Of a stretch of DNA of 64,000 nt, positions 43,600 to 53,672 are shown piece after piece. The position numbers were made by a program, and so were the translations under genes. The notes beneath the pieces are model-generated. The model ran no database searches and was not told the DNA's origin. It worked only from the letters and a program-made list of their open reading frames with translations. Position 1 is the first letter of the stretch; each line of letters begins with the position of its first letter. Source of the stretch: an uncultured Alistipes sp. (GTDB lineage: Bacteria; Bacteroidota; Bacteroidia; Bacteroidales; Rikenellaceae); the NCBI GenBank assembly GCA_947367255.1, contig CANBCZ010000010.1, positions 1 to 64,000 on the forward strand. The letters run 5' to 3'.

Positions 43600-44469
43600 A
43601 TGGCAAAGCAGAAGGGATTAGGTCGCGGTTTGGGCGCGATCTTCGGAAACGAGACAATAGATATTAAGGTTAAGCCTATGGCTGAGATGGCAGAGATTAA
43701 GGTTGCAGACTGTAGTCCCAACCCTACTCAGCCACGTAGAAATTTTGACGAGGTGGCACTCGAAGAGCTTGCCGACTCCATCCGCACACTCGGTCTTATA
43801 CAGCCGATAGCTGTTCGCAAAGATGGCGAGAAGTACCTTATCATCAGCGGTGAGCGTCGTTGGAGAGCTGCACAGTTGGCGGGTATAGAGACAGTTCCTG
43901 CATATATTCGTGATGTAGATGATGAAAATCTGCACGCTATGGCTCTTGTTGAGAATATTCAGCGTCAGGACCTCAACGCCATCGAGATTGCTCTGGGTCT
44001 TCAGCGTCTTATTGAGGAGTGCGGACTGACTCAGGATGCCCTTGCAGAGAAGGTTGGCAAGCGTCGTTCGACCATTGCAAACTATATGCGTCTGCTCCGT
44101 CTTGCAGAGCCTGTACAGCTTGCTGTAAAGGAGGGCGCTATCTCTATGGGTCACGCAAAGGCTATTGCATCTGTAGAGTTGCCAAAGCAGCAGATTGCTG
44201 TACTCAAGAAGATTATCAAATCGAACCTCTCTGTTCGTCAGACCGAGGATTATGTTCGCACAATTCTTGAGGGTAAGAACCGCGCTGCTGCGCCAGTGGC
44301 TGACGAGGAGTATCCGGAGAGCTACACCCGTCTTGTGGAGTATTTAGAGAGTTTCTTCTCGCAGAACATCTCCATCAAGCGCACAAAGAGTGGCGGTGGC
44401 AAGATTACAATCGGTTTTGACAACGACAGCGATATTGACCGCTTTATCGAGAGATTTTCAAAGAAGTAA
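43600..44469 (+). CDS. parB: Chromosome-partitioning protein ParB
   Basis: A 289-residue centromere-binding CTP-switch protein. The N-terminal KQKGLGRGLGAIFG patch binds ParA. NPTQPRRNF and SGERRWRAAQLAG are the CTP-binding box II/III elements. The helix-turn-helix is QDALAEKVGKRRSTIANYMRLLRL, which recognises parS. The C-terminal dimerisation region ends in DNDSDIDRFIERF. It forms an operon with parA upstream and a DUF5683 gene downstream. Confidence 0.95.
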   Translation: MAKQKGLGRGLGAIFGNETIDIKVKPMAEMAEIKVADCSPNPTQPRRNFDEVALEELADSIRTLGLIQPIAVRKDGEKYLIISGERRWRAAQLAGIETVPAYIRDVDDENLHAMALVENIQRQDLNAIEIALGLQRLIEECGLTQDALAEKVGKRRSTIANYMRLLRLAEPVQLAVKEGAISMGHAKAIASVELPKQQIAVLKKIIKSNLSVRQTEDYVRTILEGKNRAAAPVADEEYPESYTRLVEYLESFFSQNISIKRTKSGGGKITIGFDNDSDIDRFIERFSKK

Positions 44470-44470
44470 T

Positions 44471-45673
44471 ATGGCAAACAGAGGTTTCAAAATACTCTTT
44501 ACACTTGTGGCAATGCTCTTTGTCACAAACCTTTGTTTTGCCCAAGTCAATCCCTACACTCGCCAGTTGCGAAGTGCAAAGCGCATAGTTATCGGTGGAC
44601 AGTTCGAGAAGATTGACTCGGCAGCAGTTACTCGTCGTGACTCTATCAGAGTTACGCAACTTGCAGACTCGCTGCGTATGCTTCCGACCGACTCGCTGAT
44701 CAATGTATCCGACTCACTGCGCCTTTCACTGCCGGACTCACTGCAAAAGGCTATCTTTACCGACGAGGTATGGGGCAACAAGCGCGACTCGATAGCTCGT
44801 GCCGAGAAGCTCCGACTGAGAGCCGAGAAGCGTGAGGGCAAGGAGCCGTTTATCAGCGACTCTATGTCACTGCGCAAGGTGAGTATGTTCTCTGCCGTTA
44901 TGCCGGGTTTCGGACAGATATACAACAAGCAGTATTGGAAGTTGCCAATTCTCTACTCTACCGTTGGCGCATCTATCGGTATGTGGGCACATCAGGCAAG
45001 CAAATACAAGCCGCTCAAGGCCGAATTTGAGGCTATGACCGATCAGGGACTTAAGCGCACAGAGGAGATGAACAGCCTGCAGCGCGAGATGATTAAGCAC
45101 AACACCCTCAAGCAGACCTTTATGTTCACTACCATCGCCTCATACATCTACTTTATAGGCGATGCGGCAGTAAACTATGCAACAAACGAGGTATCTGCCG
45201 TAAATAAGGCTACAACGCTCTCGACAATATGTCCGGGTGCAGGTCAGATTTACAACAAGAGCTACTGGCGTGTACCACTTGTCATCGGAGGTTTTGCAAC
45301 AACAATCTACTGTATCGACTGGAACAACCGAGGTTATCAGCGATTTAAGAAGGCGTATCGTCTGCGTGCCGACTACGACACCAATCCGCAGCTCTACCCT
45401 AACGGTTCTGCCGATGAGTTCGGAGGTCGTTATGCATCATCGTTCCTCAAGAATTTGAGAAACAGCTATCGTCGAAACCGAGATTTGTGTATCATCCTTA
45501 CGGCAGGTATCTATCTGCTGCAGATTGTCGATGCACATGTCGATGCACATCTTCGTGACTACGATATTTCGGACGATTTGAGCGTTGATGTAACACCTGT
45601 ACTCAACTACTCATACCACCCGGGTTTGGGAAATACCGCCTCGGTAGGTATGAATTTCAGTTTCAAGTTCTAA
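44471..45673 (+). CDS. DUF5683 envelope protein
   Basis: A 400-residue exported protein with a signal peptide (cleavage after about residue 25, CFAQ), a Ser/Asp-rich linker (ADSLRMLPTDSLINVSDSL) and the DUF5683 domain at about 140-400. The latter has two copies of a PGFGQIYNKQYWKLP / CPGAGQIYNKSYWRVP motif, each followed by hydrophobic helices, and a beta-rich C-terminus ending in NFSFKF. The family is conserved next to parAB in Bacteroidota; function unknown. The start at 44471 (1 bp after parB) gives the signal peptide; the longer frame overlaps parB. A smaller relative lies at 9-896. Confidence 0.88.
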   Translation: MANRGFKILFTLVAMLFVTNLCFAQVNPYTRQLRSAKRIVIGGQFEKIDSAAVTRRDSIRVTQLADSLRMLPTDSLINVSDSLRLSLPDSLQKAIFTDEVWGNKRDSIARAEKLRLRAEKREGKEPFISDSMSLRKVSMFSAVMPGFGQIYNKQYWKLPILYSTVGASIGMWAHQASKYKPLKAEFEAMTDQGLKRTEEMNSLQREMIKHNTLKQTFMFTTIASYIYFIGDAAVNYATNEVSAVNKATTLSTICPGAGQIYNKSYWRVPLVIGGFATTIYCIDWNNRGYQRFKKAYRLRADYDTNPQLYPNGSADEFGGRYASSFLKNLRNSYRRNRDLCIILTAGIYLLQIVDAHVDAHLRDYDISDDLSVDVTPVLNYSYHPGLGNTASVGMNFSFKF

Positions 45674-45692
45674 ACAAGAGATATTTCCCCAA

Positions 45693-47075
45693 ATGAGGAG
45701 ACTTTCAACCACTATAATACTTATCCTGCTCTCTGTTTGTACACTGCAGGCAGGACCGATACGATTAAATATCTTCAAAAACCGCAAGGGCAAACAGGCA
45801 ACCACTCAGCAGAATGTGGTTACTGTCTACGATACTGTTCGTGTAGTTGTCACTGACACTATCCGTGTCGAGCCAAAGGCCGCTCCAAGAATTGACACAC
45901 TGCATATTGCTCACACCCCCGAGCAGATTGACTCTCTGCTTGATGTATGGCACACAATGAGCCTTGAGCAGAGCCACAAGAGCTACTTCGAGCCTTATTC
46001 GGAGGCTACTGAGGGTGAAAGTAATATGGCAGTAGATTCACTCTACCGTTCACGCCTGCAGGACCTTGTTTCGCCTGTACACTTGCCATACAACTACATC
46101 GTTCGCGACTATATCAACTACTATCTGACAAACCGTTGGAGTCCACTGAGCGATGTGCTTGCACTTGCAAAGTTCTACTTCCCGATATTCGAGCAGGAAC
46201 TTATTGCGGCAGATATGCCCGTAGAGTTGCGTGCATTGGCAATTATCGAGTCAAATCTATCGCCACTTGCAGCATCGAGAGTAGGTGCTGTAGGTCTGTG
46301 GCAGTTTATGCCTGCAACGGGTAAAAATCTCGGTCTGGAGATTAACTCGCTTGTTGATGAGCGTAGTGATATTATACTCTCGACCCGTGCGGCGTGCCGT
46401 TTTCTGAAGGATTTGTACAATATGTTCGGCGACTGGACACTCGCCCTTGCGGCATACAACTGCGGTCCGGGCAATGTCAATCGCGCCATAGCTCGCGCAG
46501 GTAGCGAGGCTAAAAGTTTCTGGGACATCTACGACTTTCTGCCACGCGAGACTCGCGGTTATGTTCCGAAGTTTATCGCAGCAACATATGTCTACGCCTA
46601 CCACGAACTACACAATATCGAGGCTAAAGCCACTCCGGAGTGTATCTCGACCGATACTGTGATGATTAATCGCACAATGCACTTGGGTCAGGTAGCATCG
46701 ACTCTCAACATTCCGCTTGAGACACTGCGTATGCTCAACCCACAGTACAAAATTGACATTATCCCTGCAGCACGCAAGCCGTATGCGCTCCGTCTGCCGA
46801 CAAGATATACCACAGAGTTTGTAATGCAGCAGGACTCTATATACTCCAAAGACTCTATGTACCTGAAGGAGTATATCAACCCTGCCAATCTTGAGAAGAA
46901 GCGCGCCGAGGGTGTAGGATATGTATATACCGTTCGCAAGGGTGATAATCTGGGAATTATTGCAAAGCGTAACCGATGCACCGTAAAGGATATTATGCGT
47001 TGGAATAAGCTCAAATCGACCACTATCCGCCCGGGACAGAAGCTGAGAATAGAGAAACCTAAACCACGAGTATAA
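45693..47075 (+). CDS. Membrane-bound lytic murein transglycosylase, MltD-like, with LysM
   Basis: A 460-residue exported enzyme that cuts peptidoglycan between MurNAc and GlcNAc. Signal peptide at 1-20. The SLT catalytic domain at about 165-290 includes the catalytic Glu in IIESNLSPLAAS, GAVGLWQFMPATGKNLGL and LALAAYNCGPGNVNRAI. A LysM domain at about 410-456 is YTVRKGDNLGIIAKRN ... LKSTTIRPGQKLRI. Domain order equals MltD, with one C-terminal LysM. Its stop overlaps the mnmE start. Confidence 0.93.
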   Translation: MRRLSTTIILILLSVCTLQAGPIRLNIFKNRKGKQATTQQNVVTVYDTVRVVVTDTIRVEPKAAPRIDTLHIAHTPEQIDSLLDVWHTMSLEQSHKSYFEPYSEATEGESNMAVDSLYRSRLQDLVSPVHLPYNYIVRDYINYYLTNRWSPLSDVLALAKFYFPIFEQELIAADMPVELRALAIIESNLSPLAASRVGAVGLWQFMPATGKNLGLEINSLVDERSDIILSTRAACRFLKDLYNMFGDWTLALAAYNCGPGNVNRAIARAGSEAKSFWDIYDFLPRETRGYVPKFIAATYVYAYHELHNIEAKATPECISTDTVMINRTMHLGQVASTLNIPLETLRMLNPQYKIDIIPAARKPYALRLPTRYTTEFVMQQDSIYSKDSMYLKEYINPANLEKKRAEGVGYVYTVRKGDNLGIIAKRNRCTVKDIMRWNKLKSTTIRPGQKLRIEKPKPRV

Positions 47076-48403
47076 TGTTCAGAGAGGGAGTTATCGTAGC
47101 ACCTGCAACTGCGCTTGGTGGAGCCATTGCTGTTATCAGAGTAAGCGGCGAGGGTTCTATCGACTGCTGTGATGCGATATTTCGTGGTCGCAAGCCACTC
47201 ACCGAGGCGGCTACGCACACAATCCACTACGGAGATATTGTCGATGACAGTCAGGTGGTGGATGATGTAGTAGTTGCCGTTTTCCGCGCACCACACTCAT
47301 ATACGGGTGAGGAGAGTGTCGAGATTTCGATACACGGCTCGGGATATATTGCCTCGAAGGTCATTTCTCTTCTCTGCAGTCATGGAGCAAGGCTTGCCGA
47401 GCCGGGAGAGTTCTCTGCTCGCGCCTTTGCAGCGGGTCGCATAGACCTCTCACAGGCTGAGGCTGTTGCCGATATTATCGCGGCAGACTCTCGCGCAGCG
47501 CACACCCTCGCTGCAACACAGATGCGTGGCGGATATTCGGATACGCTCAACGCTCTGCGAGATAGCCTTATAGAGCTAACTGCACTGCTGGAGTTGGAGC
47601 TCGACTTCGGCGAGGAGGATGTAGAGTTTGCCGACCGCACACGCCTGAGCGATATGCTCAGCAAAACTATGCATGTGGTAAAGACTCTCAAGGAGTCGTT
47701 CCGCACTGGCAATGCAATACGCAATGGTGTTTCTGTAGCGATTGTCGGAGCACCAAATGTCGGCAAGAGTACACTGCTCAACCGACTTGTAGGCGATGAC
47801 CGCGCAATGGTCTCTGATATAGCCGGAACGACCCGCGACACTATCGAGGAGAGTGTAGTTATTGAGGGTATTCGCTTCCGTTTTGTCGATACGGCGGGTA
47901 TTCGCTCGACGGAGGACAAATTGGAGAAGATGGGTATCGAGCGTACCCTCAGGGCGGTGAGTAAAGCGCAGATTGTTATCAACATGTGTGAACCGAGCGG
48001 AGTTTTCGAGCAGATTTCGCTGAGCGATGAGCAGCACGAAATTCGCGTTGTGAACAAGGCTGATACCGTTACCGAGAGGCATATTGCAGGTGCGTTATAT
48101 ATCTCGGCTCGTGAGAATATAGGCATCGACTCTCTGCGTGCAGCACTTGCAGCTACCATTGACACGACCAACCTCTATCGTGGCGAGGCTATTGTCTCGA
48201 ACATTCGCCACTACGAGGCTCTCGGTGCTGCATATACGGCACTTACAGCGGCTGCCGATGCGATTGCTAACAACATCTCCTCCGAGCTGCTTGCCGAGGA
48301 TATCCGCACCGCCATACACCATATTGGCGAGATTACGGGCAGGACTATCAGTTCGGATACAGTGCTTCACCGTATTTTCAGCTCGTTTTGCATCGGCAAA
48401 TAG
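47075..48403 (+). CDS. mnmE: tRNA uridine-5-carboxymethylaminomethyl synthesis GTPase MnmE
   Basis: A 442-residue GTPase that, with MnmG, modifies U34 of tRNAs. The N-terminal folate-binding domain (TALGGAIAVIRVSG, PHSYTGEESVEI) is followed by a helical region with an inserted G domain: GAPNVGKST (G1), DIAGTTRDT (G2), DTAGIR (G3) and NKAD (G4). The C-terminus FCIGK is the catalytic cysteine motif. It overlaps the MltD-like gene by one base. Confidence 0.97.
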   Translation: MFREGVIVAPATALGGAIAVIRVSGEGSIDCCDAIFRGRKPLTEAATHTIHYGDIVDDSQVVDDVVVAVFRAPHSYTGEESVEISIHGSGYIASKVISLLCSHGARLAEPGEFSARAFAAGRIDLSQAEAVADIIAADSRAAHTLAATQMRGGYSDTLNALRDSLIELTALLELELDFGEEDVEFADRTRLSDMLSKTMHVVKTLKESFRTGNAIRNGVSVAIVGAPNVGKSTLLNRLVGDDRAMVSDIAGTTRDTIEESVVIEGIRFRFVDTAGIRSTEDKLEKMGIERTLRAVSKAQIVINMCEPSGVFEQISLSDEQHEIRVVNKADTVTERHIAGALYISARENIGIDSLRAALAATIDTTNLYRGEAIVSNIRHYEALGAAYTALTAAADAIANNISSELLAEDIRTAIHHIGEITGRTISSDTVLHRIFSSFCIGK

Positions 48404-48413
48404 GGGGATATAA

Positions 48414-48444
48414 TTTGAATTTTGAACAAAGTTTCTTACCTTTG
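48414..48444 (+). promoter_or_regulatory. Promoter of dnaG
   Basis: TTTG (48414-48417), exactly 19 bp, then TACCTTTG (48437-48444). The start codon is 7 bp after the box, so the message is probably leaderless. Confidence 0.75.
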
Positions 48445-48450
48445 TAGAGT

Positions 48451-50463
48451 ATGATAGATAGAGATACCGTTGATCGAATAATGTCGGCTGCCAATATCGT
48501 TGAGGTGATTAGCGACTATGTCACTCTCAAGCGTGCCGGAGCCAACTTTCAGGCGTGTTGTCCGTTCCACAACGAGAAGACGCCTTCGTTCGTCGTATCT
48601 CCATCAAAGGGTCTTTTCAAGTGCTTCGGATGTGGTAAGGCGGGCAATGCCGTAACATTCGTTATGGAGCACGAGAGCATCACCTATCCCGAGGCGCTGA
48701 AGGTTGTGGCAAAGAAGTACGGTATCGAGATTCGTGAGAAGGAGATGACCGAGGAGGATATTCGCCGCAACGACAATCGCGAGAGTATGTTTGCCCTCAA
48801 CAGTTGGGTTGCCGACTACTTTGTCCGTTATATGCACGAGGACAAGGCGGAGGGTCTGCCTGTGGGTATGAGCTACTTCCGCTCTTCGCGCGGCTTCTCG
48901 CAGGCGACAATTCGCAAGTTCGGGTTGGGTATGTGTCCGGGCAAGGGTGATAAGATGACCACCGACGCCATCAAAGCGGGCTACAAGGAGGAGTTTTTGA
49001 CCGCCACAGGTCTTACACTCAAGCGCGAGAGTGACGGCAGACTCTATGACCGTTTCCGCGAGAGGGTTATGTTCCCGATACACAATATTTCTGGTCGTAT
49101 TGTCGGCTTTGGAGGTCGTACAATGCGCACAGACAAGAGCGTGGCAAAGTATCAGAACTCTCCGGAGAGCGAGATTTACAACAAGTCGCGCGAGCTCTAT
49201 GGTCTCTACTTTGCCAAGAAGGCTGTGCAGCAGAACGACTACGCCATTATGGTCGAGGGATATACAGATGTCATCTCTATGCATCAGGCAGGTGTCGAGA
49301 ATGTTGTGGCCTCTTCAGGAACATCGCTTACTATCGACCAGATACGACTTATCCGTCGTTTTACAAATAATCTGACCATAATCTACGACTCTGATGCCGC
49401 AGGTATCAAGGCATCGTTGCGCGGTATTGACCTTGTACTGCACGAGGGTATGAATGTCCGCGTAGTACTTCTTCCGGAGGGTGATGATCCCGACTCTTTT
49501 GCGCGTTCTCACAGCGCAAGCGAGGTGCAGAGCTACATTGCCGAGCACGCCCGAAACTTCATCACATTCAAGGCGGAGTTGCTCCTTGCTGAGGCGGCAG
49601 ATGATCCGATAAAGCGCTCAAATGTAACACGCGATATGGTGCAGTCGATTGCGCAGATTCCCGATGCCATCCAGCGTTCGATGTTTATTCAGGAGTGCGC
49701 AAAGATCATGGATGTAGACGAAAATATGCTCATCAGCGAGGTTGCTCGTTACCGAATGATGTCGCTCGGAGACAGCGAGGCTGAGGCATTTATCCGTCGT
49801 CAGCAGCAGCAAACTCGTCGCGAGAATGGTGGATACAACAACTACTACAACCGCCAGCAGCAACCTACAACCAACTCCGAGGAGGCTACACAGCGTTTTG
49901 GCGAGATTCCACTTGTCGCATCACGCCAGACTCTGGAGCGCGAGGTTGTTTACTATCTGCTCAAGTATGGCGACCACAAGTACGAAGTTATGGAGGGCGG
50001 CACTATTCTTGAGATGAATGTCGCCAATGAGATTGTCAATCAGTTGGATAGCGACGGTCTTTCATTCTCGGACCCTACATACAGCACCATTTTGGATATA
50101 TATCGTCGTGCACTCTCTGAGGGGCGATTCCCAAATCAGGCAGAGATTGTAAACCACGCCGACCCTGCAGTATGTACCGTTGCTGTCGATATACTCACGA
50201 TGGATGACAACTATACCGAGAGTGCACTATGGTCACAGAAGGATATGCGTTCGCTCAACGAATCGGATATGCTTGCAACGGGTATTCCAAAGCTGCTCTG
50301 GCTCTACAAGTCCAAGACCGTTATGGGTCGTATAGCCGAGCTCAATGCAGCATTAGAGAACAATCCGTCGGATGAGGATATATTGGACATTATGCAGGAG
50401 CTCAACAATATGAACAAGCTCAAGGTTGCACTTTCGACCCATCTGAAGCGATTGATAATATAG
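48451..50463 (+). CDS. dnaG: DNA primase
   Basis: A 670-residue primase that makes RNA primers at the replication fork. The N-terminal zinc-binding domain has CCPFHNEKTPSF and CFGCGKAGN. The TOPRIM catalytic domain has VEGYTDVISMHQAG (Glu) and YDSDAAGIKASLRG (DxD). A Gln/Asn-rich linker (residues about 450-475, RRQQQQTRRENGGYNNYYN) leads to the C-terminal helicase-binding domain. The start MIDRDTVDRIM is the canonical one. Confidence 0.97.
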   Translation: MIDRDTVDRIMSAANIVEVISDYVTLKRAGANFQACCPFHNEKTPSFVVSPSKGLFKCFGCGKAGNAVTFVMEHESITYPEALKVVAKKYGIEIREKEMTEEDIRRNDNRESMFALNSWVADYFVRYMHEDKAEGLPVGMSYFRSSRGFSQATIRKFGLGMCPGKGDKMTTDAIKAGYKEEFLTATGLTLKRESDGRLYDRFRERVMFPIHNISGRIVGFGGRTMRTDKSVAKYQNSPESEIYNKSRELYGLYFAKKAVQQNDYAIMVEGYTDVISMHQAGVENVVASSGTSLTIDQIRLIRRFTNNLTIIYDSDAAGIKASLRGIDLVLHEGMNVRVVLLPEGDDPDSFARSHSASEVQSYIAEHARNFITFKAELLLAEAADDPIKRSNVTRDMVQSIAQIPDAIQRSMFIQECAKIMDVDENMLISEVARYRMMSLGDSEAEAFIRRQQQQTRRENGGYNNYYNRQQQPTTNSEEATQRFGEIPLVASRQTLEREVVYYLLKYGDHKYEVMEGGTILEMNVANEIVNQLDSDGLSFSDPTYSTILDIYRRALSEGRFPNQAEIVNHADPAVCTVAVDILTMDDNYTESALWSQKDMRSLNESDMLATGIPKLLWLYKSKTVMGRIAELNAALENNPSDEDILDIMQELNNMNKLKVALSTHLKRLII

Positions 50464-50465
50464 AA

Positions 50466-50585
50466 AAGGGTGGTCGGGGCGTACACGCATCGCTGCGAGT
50501 ACCGGTGTGCAAACAGAAAATAAACAGAAAGATGTGTAAAACATATCAAAGATAAAAGACTCAGTTATCTTGACCGACCACCCTT
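50466..50585 (+). other. Structured intergenic element, candidate RNA
   Basis: The 12-base arms AAGGGTGGTCGG (50466-50477) and CCGACCACCCTT (50574-50585) are perfect complements. They enclose a hairpin GTAC-A-CGCA-TCGC-TGCG-A-GTAC (50481-50502) and a hairpin AGATAA / TTATCT (50550-50570). A T-run follows (50591-50595). No open frame and no clear own promoter. It could be the dnaG 3' end and terminator, the uvrB leader, or an independent RNA. Confidence 0.5.
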
Positions 50586-50621
50586 CGACCTTTTTGTTGC
50601 AAGATTTGTACCAAATCGACT

Positions 50622-52598
50622 ATGATCTTCAAGTTAGTCTCTAAATACGACCCTACGGGCGACCAACCTCAGGCTATAGAGCAGATTCTAAAGACCTTTG
50701 AGGCGGGCATTGACCATTGTACCCTGCAGGGAGTGACCGGCTCAGGTAAGACCTTTACGATGGCAAATGTCATCAAGGCGTTGGGTGTTCCGACCCTCGT
50801 ACTTAGCCACAACAAGACGCTTGCAGCACAGCTCTATGGCGAGTTTCGCAACTTCTTCCCCGAAAATGCCGTAGAGTACTTCGTATCCTACTACGACTAC
50901 TATCAGCCCGAGGCTTATCTGCCTGCGACCGATACATACATCGAGAAGGATTTGTCGATAAACGACGAGATCGAGAAGATGCGACTCTCGACCACCGCTA
51001 CCCTACTCTCCGGTCGCCGCGATGTAATTGTCGTGTCGAGTGTGTCGTGTCTTTACGGTATCGGAAATCCTGCGGACTTTCACGCCAATACCATAACCCT
51101 CAAGGTCGGACAGATAATCAACCACAAGCAGATTCTCTACCGCCTTGTCGATGCGCTCTATACCCGCACAGAGATCGAGCTCACCCCAGCCACCTTCCGT
51201 GTCAAGGGCGAGACTATAGATATTATGGCGGCATTTGGCGGCAAGTGCTATCGTCTACTCTTCTTCGACGATGAGATTGAGGCGATATACTCCATCAACT
51301 CCGTTACGGGACACAAGATAGAGAGTCTTAACGAGGTCAGCCTCTTCCCCGCAAACCTCTTTGTGACTACCAAGGAGAGAATAAATGAGGCTGTAAGTCA
51401 GATATATCTCGATATGGGCAAGCAGGTCGCCTTCTTCGAGCGCGAATCCCGCCCTACAGAGGCAAAACGCATACAGCAGCGTGTAGAGTACGATCTGGAG
51501 ATGATCAAGGAGCTCGGTTACTGTCCCGGCATCGAGAACTACTCTCGTTACTTTGACGGCAGAGCTGCCGGTACACGCCCATTCTGTCTGCTCGACTACT
51601 TCCCTGAGGATTTTCTGCTCATCATAGACGAGAGCCATGTCACCATTCCGCAGGTTCGTGCAATGTTTGGTGGCGACAGAGCCCGCAAGGAGAACCTTGT
51701 CGAGTATGGTTTCCGTCTCCCTGCGGCGCGTGATAATCGACCGCTGCGCTTTGAGGAGTTCGAGGAGCTGACAGGTCGTACACTCTATGTGAGCGCTACG
51801 CCTGCCGACTATGAGATTATCCGCTCAGAAGGTGCCGTTGTCGAGCAGATTATCCGCCCGACAGGTCTTATCGACCCGCCACTTGAGGTACGCAGCTCCG
51901 AAAATCAGATTGATGACCTTATCGAGCAGATCGAACTGCGCACCCGCAAGGATGAGAAGATTATCGTTACTACCCTTACAAAACGCTCGGCAGAGGAGCT
52001 TGCCACATACTTCGAGCGAATGGGTATCCGATGCAGATATATACATTCGGATATCGACACCCTTGAGCGCGTGCAGATTTTGGAGGATTTGCGCGGAGGA
52101 CTGTTCGATGTGCTTATCGGTGTAAATCTGCTGCGTGAAGGTCTTGACCTTCCGGAGGTATCGCTCGTGGCAATTATTGATGCCGATATGGAGGGTATGC
52201 TTAGAAATGTCCGCGCAATTACACAGATTGCAGGTCGTGCAGCACGCCACGAAAACGGACTTGTTATTATGTATGCCGGCAAGGTCACAAAGACTATGCG
52301 CACCTCTATCGAGGAGAGTAACTATCGCCGTGACAAGCAGATACGCTACAATATGGAGCACAATATGATGCCGCGTCAGGCTCATAAGAGCGGTAGCACA
52401 CAGGAACTTATCGCCACACAAACAGCATCTGTCGCCGCCGATACTCAATCGACCTACGACGCTCCGGCAACCCTCGATGAACGCATTGCCCAAGCTCGCG
52501 CCGATATGGAGCGCGCTGCAAAGTCCCTCGACTTCCTCGCCGCCGCTCGCTTCCGCGACCTGATGTACGAACTACAGAAACAAAAAGAAAAACAATAG
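50622..52598 (+). CDS. uvrB: Excinuclease ABC subunit B
   Basis: A 658-residue helicase-like damage-verification subunit of nucleotide excision repair. Walker A is [10 protein letters not shown] (about residues 39-48); the beta-hairpin region contains [16 protein letters not shown] is the Walker B variant; the later helicase motifs are [10 protein letters not shown] and QIAGRAAR. The C-terminal UVR domain (about 620-655, [22 protein letters not shown]) binds UvrC. Start [20 protein letters not shown] is canonical. Confidence 0.98.
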   Translation: MIFKLVSKYDPTGDQPQAIEQILKTFEAGIDHCTLQGVTGSGKTFTMANVIKALGVPTLVLSHNKTLAAQLYGEFRNFFPENAVEYFVSYYDYYQPEAYLPATDTYIEKDLSINDEIEKMRLSTTATLLSGRRDVIVVSSVSCLYGIGNPADFHANTITLKVGQIINHKQILYRLVDALYTRTEIELTPATFRVKGETIDIMAAFGGKCYRLLFFDDEIEAIYSINSVTGHKIESLNEVSLFPANLFVTTKERINEAVSQIYLDMGKQVAFFERESRPTEAKRIQQRVEYDLEMIKELGYCPGIENYSRYFDGRAAGTRPFCLLDYFPEDFLLIIDESHVTIPQVRAMFGGDRARKENLVEYGFRLPAARDNRPLRFEEFEELTGRTLYVSATPADYEIIRSEGAVVEQIIRPTGLIDPPLEVRSSENQIDDLIEQIELRTRKDEKIIVTTLTKRSAEELATYFERMGIRCRYIHSDIDTLERVQILEDLRGGLFDVLIGVNLLREGLDLPEVSLVAIIDADMEGMLRNVRAITQIAGRAARHENGLVIMYAGKVTKTMRTSIEESNYRRDKQIRYNMEHNMMPRQAHKSGSTQELIATQTASVAADTQSTYDAPATLDERIAQARADMERAAKSLDFLAAARFRDLMYELQKQKEKQ

Positions 52599-52610
52599 AT
52601 TGCGCAATAT

Positions 52611-53273
52611 TTAGAATTTTGCAACAGCTCGTACAATGTAAGAGTCATATTTCAGTGTAGAATAGCTATTACCAGTATAGTAAAGTATTGTATGGACTAT
52701 TTCTGCCTCCATTTCATTTATCTCCGTAGAAGACCAATAATAACCCGCAGCTATTCTTTGTAAATTCATCTTAAAAAGAGTATAATCCACAGCAGAAGCT
52801 ACGGCTTCATTACATAATAATTGCTCTAATTCTTTAACAGCTGGCAAATACCAACCTTTTCCCAAATTAGCACAATACGCAAATGCCGGAAATCTTTTTT
52901 CCCAATCTGTAATCTCAGTCACAACTTCCAAATTAGCAGAGCCATCATTCTCATTTTGAGCACCAATAAGGACATCTGCACTCCCTGACAATGCCCATGA
53001 ACAGAATGGATCATTCCACTGATTGTTTGGTTGTGCTTCTGATAGATTCACAATTTTGCCATGATTACCTGTTTCATCCACCTCAAAAACAACCCCCATT
53101 TTTCCATTTTCATTATAGAAATCACCTATAGAATATGGGGCTGATGTAATCTCATACTTTGAGTCTTGCTCTACATCATTAGGATAATCATTCGGATTTT
53201 GTGTTATATCACCATTTTCACATCCGGTAAACACCAAAAACACAAATAGCAAAAGATAAAATTTTCCTTTCAT
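52611..53273 (-). CDS. Surface lipoprotein with a DUF1566-like domain
   Basis: A 220-residue lipoprotein: lipobox Cys18 (FTGCENGD), then an acidic Asp/Asn/Pro-rich linker consistent with surface export. Residues about 45-220 form a DUF1566/Lcl-type domain with the hallmarks GKGWYLPAVKELEQL, YYWSSTE and a final DSYIVRAVAKF. The domain is related to C-lectin-like folds; ligand unknown. The gene is AT-rich and convergent with uvrB. Its long upstream leader is shared with the BspA-like gene at 17168, suggesting common regulation or a common origin. Confidence 0.8.
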   Translation of the reverse strand: MKGKFYLLLFVFLVFTGCENGDITQNPNDYPNDVEQDSKYEITSAPYSIGDFYNENGKMGVVFEVDETGNHGKIVNLSEAQPNNQWNDPFCSWALSGSADVLIGAQNENDGSANLEVVTEITDWEKRFPAFAYCANLGKGWYLPAVKELEQLLCNEAVASAVDYTLFKMNLQRIAAGYYWSSTEINEMEAEIVHTILYYTGNSYSTLKYDSYIVRAVAKF

Positions 53274-53593
53274 ATTTCTGAAATTTTACTTCGCCATCTC
53301 CAAACGAAATATTGCAAACAGAAAGTGTGGAGATGATTCCCGTTTATTAAAATGGAGGTTGTGGTAAAACCCTGCGATAGTAAACGATACAATGCCCCAC
53401 ACTTGGATAGTATGGGGTATATACCTAAAAAGGCATAGCCACACATAGCTATACAAGAAATGAGTGTCGTTCGTTATCCCATCGCTTTGAAAACTACCAC
53501 ATTTCCATTTTAGGACTGCGAAAACACTTTCTATATGTCTGTAATCTCTCCGATTACGAGCACAAATTTAGAAAAAGTTTTGCAAACAAACAA
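53274..53593 (-). promoter_or_regulatory. Conserved promoter and long leader, copy B
   Basis: On the minus strand, TTG (53593-53591), 20 bp and TAAATTTG (53570-53563) form the promoter. The leader has the hairpin CCCCATACT / AGTGTGGGG (53417-53395) and the stem CATCTCCA (53335-53328) / TGGAGATG (53302-53295) enclosing ACACTTTCT. Order and spacing follow copy A at 16828-17167. Confidence 0.7.
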
Positions 53594-53672
53594 CACCCAA
53601 TGGGACATTGCAAGTACAATGAAATAAAAATAGTCAAATTTTCTTCTGCACACCGATACATTTATACTCTAT

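Noticed and set aside
53274..53593. Insertion sequence carrying the lipoprotein gene
   Set aside because: No transposase, terminal inverted repeats or target duplication found around the gene and leader.
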